DNA of 11,205 bases from Byssochlamys sp. IMV 00236 (taxonomy: Eukaryota > Ascomycota > Eurotiomycetes > Eurotiales > Thermoascaceae), in the NCBI GenBank assembly GCA_001931875.2, contig MSJH02000130.1, positions 1-11,205 of the forward strand, read 5' to 3'. Shown here one piece after another: positions 6,613 to 11,205 of the stretch. A program made the position numbers and the translations under genes. Every line of letters starts with the position of its first letter. Position 1 is the first letter of the stretch. The notes under the pieces are model-generated. The model did no database searches and was not told the DNA's origin. It worked only from the letters and a program-made list of their open reading frames with translations.

Positions 6613-7816
6613 TTATTTGAGCAAACCCATGACAAATTCAAACATGAATACAGCAGATGCATTTGTAGGAAAAGCTCGTAAAAAGGATGGTAAAAAGCCT
6701 ACAAAAAGTTAGTACTTGTATAACAAACATGACTCTTTTACCTCTATAAAACCCACGTAATCCTTCAGTTTGGTATACAAAACGTGCTACTGAAGTAGGC
6801 GTAGGGAACTTCTTTGGGGATACATCCGGTTGTGTCATGTATCGGTTTTTCACCACATCTTTTTTTTTTTTAAATCATTGTGACTCACATTCAATTGTTT
6901 TGTTTTTTTTTGTTTTTTTACCTGAAGGAAATGCGCCAATCCAAAACGCGGTTGCACTTAGACCACCAGCAATAAATGAGACGGAGCCTTCTGACAGATT
7001 GACCTTGGTCAACTCTTTTGTAAATACTTCATATGAACTCCAGAATACGAAAAACCAACTTCGGAATAACATGGTGGGTAGTAATCCTTGCCAGAGACCA
7101 AAGATACCGTTATTGCGAACCTATGATATATTAGTTCTTTTGATTTTTTGTTTTGTTTCTCTATTACCACTTGTCTAATACAATCAATCGGTCCCTTGTA
7201 CACTTTTGTGCCTGCATCATATTGAACTTGTAATCTTGCCTTGATTTGTTCGACAGGTGTAGCCACAAAGGACACTGTGAGTCCACCTGCTAATCCTGCA
7301 AGTCCATGTTGAAAGACAGATAAAGGTCTATCACCGTTCCATCTTTGCATAAACATACGAGCATTATGTAAAGTGCCTAACCTAAACATCTTTAGTTGCT
7401 CTCCTTGACTTATTCTGTGTGTAAATTTACATGATACTATCCATAAACATCCAGCCTACGAGTGGTGGTGTAGCTCCCTTGTAGAGTGCAGATGGACCTT
7501 CGTGTCGTATCGTCTTTAGGAAACAATCAAGGGGGCCTTTGAATCTTCCATCTGCTTTGCTGGTTGTCTGCATACGAATCTTGACGGTATCTTGTAAAAA
7601 ATTAGTCTATAAAATAAGGCACACATATCTATATTTGTATACCAAAGGGGTGACCCACAACTAATTTTGTTATACCAGAAGCCATACCGGCAGCAAATCC
7701 ACGGACACGATTGCGTAGTGACTCATCAATGAGGTCTGGATTTGCTTTATTCTCTATAAATCATCAGACTTTTTCGATTCATTTTGTGTGTGGTTCTAAA
7801 GTTTACCTATAGACAT
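6613..7816 (-). CDS. Mitochondrial carrier family (SLC25) transporter
   Basis: Seven exons: 7816-7807 (10 nt), 7753-7643, 7590-7431, 7381-7168, 7120-6922, 6858-6742 and 6698-6613. Introns are 43-63 nt, all phases agree, and the product is 298 aa, the normal family length. The three carrier repeats carry the PX[DE]XX[KR] signature: PFDTVK (39-44), PVEQIK (136-141) and PSDVVK (230-235). Each is followed by an aromatic/gly block (GPLDCF, GPIDCI, GFYRG). These proteins exchange metabolites across the inner mitochondrial membrane. General similarity is to the carnitine/ornithine/YMC amino-acid branch; the exact substrate cannot be read from sequence. The last intron has a perfect TACTAAC branch point. 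One intron (6921-6859) contains a long T/A run and ends in a poly-A-preceded AG, so that splice is the least typical. It shares a 223-bp divergent promoter with the AcuK/Ert1-like gene. Confidence 0.9.
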
Positions 7817-8039
7817 TGAAATAAGAAAAAGAAAAGAAATACAAATGCGCGCTCGTTTAAAAAGTCACGACAGCAAAGAAGAAGCATCATGATGTGTAAC
7901 AGCATTTTATCCAATAAGATGAAAGAACCATGCAGTTCCTTTTTTAGAAGTAACCGTATTCAACTTTTTCATTTCTCCACATTTCTCTTCTCTTTTCTTT
8001 TCCCTCCTTTTTTTAAAAAATCAACCTTTTCTTTTTACA
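7817..8039. promoter_or_regulatory. Divergent promoter: carrier and AcuK/Ert1-like gene
   Basis: These 223 bp lie between the two ATGs. A CCAAT box is at 7911-7915, 125 bp upstream of the plus-strand ATG, and the palindrome CATCATGATG is at about 7885-7894. A long CT-rich tract (roughly 7966-8036) leads to the plus-strand ATG. I see no CGG/CCG spaced pair typical of zinc-cluster targets. An out-of-frame ATG at 7889 would be an upstream start if transcription begins before it. Confidence 0.55.
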
Positions 8040-9004
8040 ATGTCTCAAAATGTTACCAGCATGACGATAAGCAACATACAAGATTATCCTTATTTTACGT
8101 ATTCCTTAGAACAAGAGAAAAGAAAAGGTTTAACAGAGCCATGTAACCACTGCCAAAAGGTAAACAAGAGATGAATTTATATGCTTTAGAACTAATTATA
8201 ATCGACCCTAGGCAAGACTCACTTGTGATGGAGGTAGCTTTCTAGTTTATTTATTTTCTCACGACCTTATTTATATATGAAAAAAATCTTTTTAGCTCGA
8301 CCATGTCAAGGATGTATCAAACGTGACCTTAGCACAACATGTTCAGATATAACAAGGAAGAGATTGAAATCTAATCATTACTCTCCACAAGACGACCAAC
8401 TATCATGTAAGCTATTGATACATTCATGAAAGAATTTTACTCAATGCATCTCCTTAAAACAGTGTTTGCCACTCCAACCATGTTACCTTTTACGCCTGCA
8501 GATCAGCCAATAGGTGAGAAAAAAGTCATTTTTTTTTACCCCACACAAATTGAATTGTTGCTTAGATTTTCCTCAAATAGAAACCACTACGACTTCTCTG
8601 AGTCATTTTATGGATAATTGTGCACTTTTTAATTTCTCCCTGACCGATTTAGGCTTTGGCTCGGAAACCGCTGGTTTAGAATATGGTGTTCTTGGTAATA
8701 TGACAGACAAACAGCAGGATTGCTTTCAACCTGCAACTCCCTTTTCACCTATTTTCACTTCTTCATTTCATTCTTCACCTGTTACCCCTAGCTCAACTAC
8801 GTCTCAACAACAACAACAACAAGTGCAATATTCAGTCTCTCCTGTTCAACAATCCTCTGCTCAAACACCGTCATCGACAACAAAGCAACCAACAAAAAGA
8901 AAAAGCCGTAGTCCAGAAAGTGTATATAACAGTGTTCAAAAGCCATTTAATTATGCCGAGGGATTTCACTATCTTATTCAATATGTGACAGAAAAGTAGA
9001 GTGC

Positions 9005-9042
<38 letters not shown>

Positions 9043-9665
9043 GAACACGTTTGCTCATCTATCTTTTGTAATAGGATGAGTAGAGATGATCTAAAAAGGA
9101 TTAGTCGAGCTCTCTCCTTATTCAGACCGTCTTTTCTATCACTGATCATGAACTTAACAGAAGAAGACTTGGTGTTTATGGAAAAGTGTATACAACGAAC
9201 ACTATTGGAATACGAAAAGTTGATCAGTTTCTCAGGAACACCGACTGTCGTGTGGAGAAGAACAGGCGAAGTATGCCTCGTTGGTAAAGAATTCTCTTTA
9301 CTAACTCAATGGACAAAAGACATGTTATTGAATAAAAAAACGTACATCTACGAGGTAAAAAAAAAAAAGAATCAAAAGCGCGGGGTTTCTAAAAAAGCTA
9401 TTAAAGTTGATGGAGAATCAGTCAGCTGTAGAATATTGGGAAAAGTTTTCAAGCCATGCTTTTGACAATACTGACAAAGCATGCAGTTACTCATGTATAT
9501 TAAGAACACCGCAGAAAAAACCTGTACCCTGTACATTTTGCTTTACCATTAAACGTGACATTTTTGATCTACCAAGCGTCATTGTCGGAAATGTAAGTTA
9601 CTGTTTGATTCTATGAAACATAAAACTCTAACTTTATATATTAGTTCTTACCCATTCTTAGTTAA
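8040..9665 (+). CDS. Zn2Cys6-PAS transcription factor, AcuK/Ert1 family
   Basis: Eight exons: 8040-8159, 8212-8233 (22 nt), 8296-8406, 8463-8513, 8566-8995, 9075-9354, 9407-9592 and 9645-9665. Introns are 52-79 nt, phases agree throughout, and the product is 406 aa. Residues 35-63 form a zinc cluster with C35, C38, C45, C51, C54 and C63 (C-X2-C-X6-C-X5-C-X2-C-X8-C; CNHCQKARLTCDG core), very like Ert1/Rds2/AcuK, which switch on gluconeogenesis and non-fermentable carbon use. A low-complexity Ser/Thr/Gln middle with Q6 and a KRKSR patch follows, then HYLIQYVTEKMSRDDL and a PAS-like domain with EYEKLISFSGTPTVVWRR (289-306). The C-terminus has DLPSVIVGNFLPIL, restored only when the last 52-nt intron is removed. 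Exon joins 1-3 rebuild the cluster exactly. Whether it is AcuK, AcuM-like or another paralogue cannot be told. Confidence 0.92.
9005..9042. repeat. T14A24 self-complementary tract inside an intron
   Basis: Fourteen T are followed by twenty-four A within the fifth intron (8996-9074) of the AcuK/Ert1-like gene, making that intron the longest here. Transcribed, it could fold into a U14:A14 hairpin between donor and acceptor. Confidence 0.85.
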
Positions 9666-9722
9666 TATTTATATACATGTGATACCTTGATATTCCCTCG
9701 CTTTCTATTTAACTCTATTTCC

Positions 9723-9728
9723 AATAAA
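9723..9728 (+). terminator. AATAAA signal for the AcuK/Ert1-like gene
   Basis: A canonical AATAAA begins 57 nt after the stop codon at 9663-9665, a normal distance for a fungal 3'UTR. Confidence 0.6.
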
Positions 9729-9998
9729 TACCTTTTTTTCCCGCATCGTTTCGAGTAAAAAAAATTAGAGTTGCATTCAAGTCAGGCTCTCCTTTTTTTT
9801 TTTTTTACTAAAATAATGTCGTATTTTGAAATGAGGGTTTTTCTAATAATTGGTTGATCGACTCCTCCCCTCCTGACAGCTGAGTATCATGCGTACCTTA
9901 CCATATACCCACATGCACCTGGTTAGAGTAATTTAATAGCGCATCAAGTAACATATATCATAGTATTTGAATGCCTTTAAACAATTCAGAAGGATCAT

Positions 9999-10015
9999 CT
10001 GACACGTGGTGTCAG
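9999..10015. repeat. Palindrome CTGACAC-GTG-GTGTCAG containing an E-box
   Basis: Two perfect 7-bp arms flank a 3-bp spacer, and CACGTG (10003-10008) sits at the centre-left. CACGTG is the core bound by fungal bHLH regulators such as Cbf1, Pho4 and SREBP types. It is 334 bp downstream of the AcuK/Ert1-like stop, and its target gene, if any, is not visible. Confidence 0.5.
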
Positions 10016-10504
10016 CTTAGAAGCTCGTTACTCGATTCAGGTCCACATGATGAACCAAAGAACATCCAATCATCTTGCACTCCGCGAGAAAATTAGGAGA
10101 AAAGAGGTGTCCCCCTCCAAACGATGAGTTAAACAAATATATAAATGCAACAATGACTCGTAAATCTTGCTCAGATATGACTTTGATTCCCTTTTTCTAA
10201 TTCACTATATGTACTGAGACAATGTGAAGTATCAATTTCTCCCCTTTTATACTACAGGATAAACCAGGTAAACTGAATAAAGAGCGCGTAAACGACTTAG
10301 TACAGCAGAGGGACCTCATCAATGAAAGTTGTGAATAACAACTCTTGGCCTCTCTTTAAAGCGCCCTGTTTCTAAAGTTGATTGTATACTAACTAAATAT
10401 GGCACCGTCATTGATGCATAAATACTATTCCATGACAAAAAAATTTGCTGCAGATGTAGATAGTAGTAGATTCAAGGTGTGTTGCTGAATAACACCTGAT
10501 CAGT

Positions 10505-10528
10505 CCCCCCCCCTTTTTTTTTTTTTTT
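10505..10528. repeat. C9T15 homopolymer pair
   Basis: Nine C are followed directly by fifteen T, giving a 24-nt pure pyrimidine strand. It is prone to length errors in sequencing and assembly. Confidence 0.85.
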
Positions 10529-11205
10529 CTTTTCTGCCAAGAAGACTTGTTGTACTACCGAATATCTAATGTCACCATCACTTTATGCTTATTAAATCAA
10601 ATCAAATAAATGCAATCCATCCATTCTAAAGTAATTCTATCTAATTTTAGAGTTATGAGCCCATTCAGAGAACCTTAATGCTTGTACATGATTGGTCAGG
10701 ATCCCCTAGAAATATGCATAGCTTGTCCGAAACAGGTAAATTTTGGGGACATCCCTTCACGGCCGTTCGTAGATTTTTTATGGCTCTGTACGCGCGTCAT
10801 AGTGAGATATCAGTGCTCTTGTGTGAGACTATCTGAACAATTTCAATCAATGAACAACAGCAAAGATACATAAGGAAGTTTTTAGACAGATGGAGCACGA
10901 TCCCAAAGTATATTTTGACTACGGCTGGGTGAGAAACTCCATTTACAATTGACTAATGGAGTATGAAGCTGGGGAGTCTTATAAAGCAACACCAAGAAGA
11001 ATGGCTCAGATGTCATATCTGACAATTCAATGACACCATAGTAATATTGATGTAGATTACATATCCTTATATTCTTCACAAGCCACCCAACATTCGAGCA
11101 CACATTATGGTATGCAAATGCCGGACAACGATTAAGAAGTACCGTTACTCCTGGCAAGTACACATGGAGCTATTTCTCCTGCCGCTCTCCTCTTTGCAAA
11201 AAAAA

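Larger units (their letters stand above)
9729..11205. other. 1.5-kb stretch with no supportable gene
   Basis: I find no recognisable protein, tRNA or mobile element here. Present are several homopolymers (T13 near 9793, C9T15 at 10505-10528), a 7-bp palindrome around CACGTG at 9999-10015, and a 6-bp stem AGTTGT-GAATA-ACAACT at 10327-10343. Isolated splice-like signals also occur (ACTACAG..CCAGGTAAAC near 10252-10275, and TACTAAC near 10388-10394). A plus frame from ATG 10678 runs 52 codons to a TGA at 10834 and continues open for 31 codons to a TGA at 10930. A 93-codon minus frame lies at 11163-10882. None resembles a known family to me. It could be decayed sequence, a long upstream region of a gene beyond the edge, or a non-coding RNA locus. 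Confidence 0.5.

Noticed and set aside
6384..6662. Short frames on both strands between the carrier and HIS1
   Set aside because: They run through the T11A10 tract, giving poly-Phe/Lys, and overlap the carrier 3' exon.
7719..7725. A third TGACTCA
   Set aside because: It lies in conserved coding sequence of carrier exon 2 (the DES/LRN region), so its presence is explained by codons.
7889..8146. 85-codon plus-strand frame upstream of the AcuK/Ert1-like gene
   Set aside because: It overlaps the true first exon out of frame and is Phe/Ser-rich from the CT tract; at most an upstream ATG.
10682..10873. 63-codon plus-strand frame
   Set aside because: No family resemblance, and another frame in the same place is equally open; too short to support.
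10882..11163. 93-codon minus-strand frame near the window end
   Set aside because: No recognisable motif and no splice or start context; kept only as part of the orphan region.
1..11205. CRISPR arrays, tRNA or rRNA genes
   Set aside because: No regular spaced direct repeats and no tRNA T-loop or rRNA segments were seen on either strand.

Overview
The window looks like nuclear DNA from an early-diverging filamentous fungus, most likely Mucoromycota (Mucorales-like). It is AT-rich and full of A/T homopolymers. Eight of its nine genes are split by 27 very short GT..AG introns (40-79 nt), several with TACTAAC- or CTAAT-like branch points. Gene content is fungal (RACK1/Cpc2, long-form HIS1, UreF, an AcuK/Ert1-type zinc-cluster PAS regulator). 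It also includes a BRE/BRCC45 homologue, a family that budding and fission yeast lack. The lineage call is inference; the exon structures were assembled by hand from reading frame, splice-site and phase agreement.

Layout. Positions 1-2964 carry four head-to-tail minus-strand genes, in transcription order: a BLOC1S5-like coiled-coil protein (2964-2257), a DUF202 membrane protein (2062-1613), a BRE/BABAM2-like protein (1596-594) and an unrecognised 110-aa protein (510-118). A 222-bp divergent promoter with two inverted repeats separates them from plus-strand RACK1 (3187-4328), followed by intronless ureF (4478-5209). HIS1 (6231-5224, minus) converges on ureF with only 14 bp between stop codons. 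Upstream of HIS1 lies a Gcn4/Cpc1-type TGACTCA site, then an SLC25 mitochondrial carrier (7816-6613, minus), which is divergent from an AcuK/Ert1-family transcription factor (8040-9665, plus). The last 1.5 kb (9666-11205) has no gene I can support, only a polyadenylation signal, palindromes, homopolymers and short broken reading frames. The window begins and ends in poly-A, which suggests contig edges.

The genes do not form one pathway. The most interesting part is the compact minus-strand block, where DUF202 and BRE are 16 nt apart and a phase-compatible intron could splice them into one protein. The carrier and the gluconeogenesis-type regulator share a promoter region and may be co-regulated. 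HIS1 is probably under general amino-acid control. RACK1 has the third-position C bias expected of a very highly expressed translation factor.
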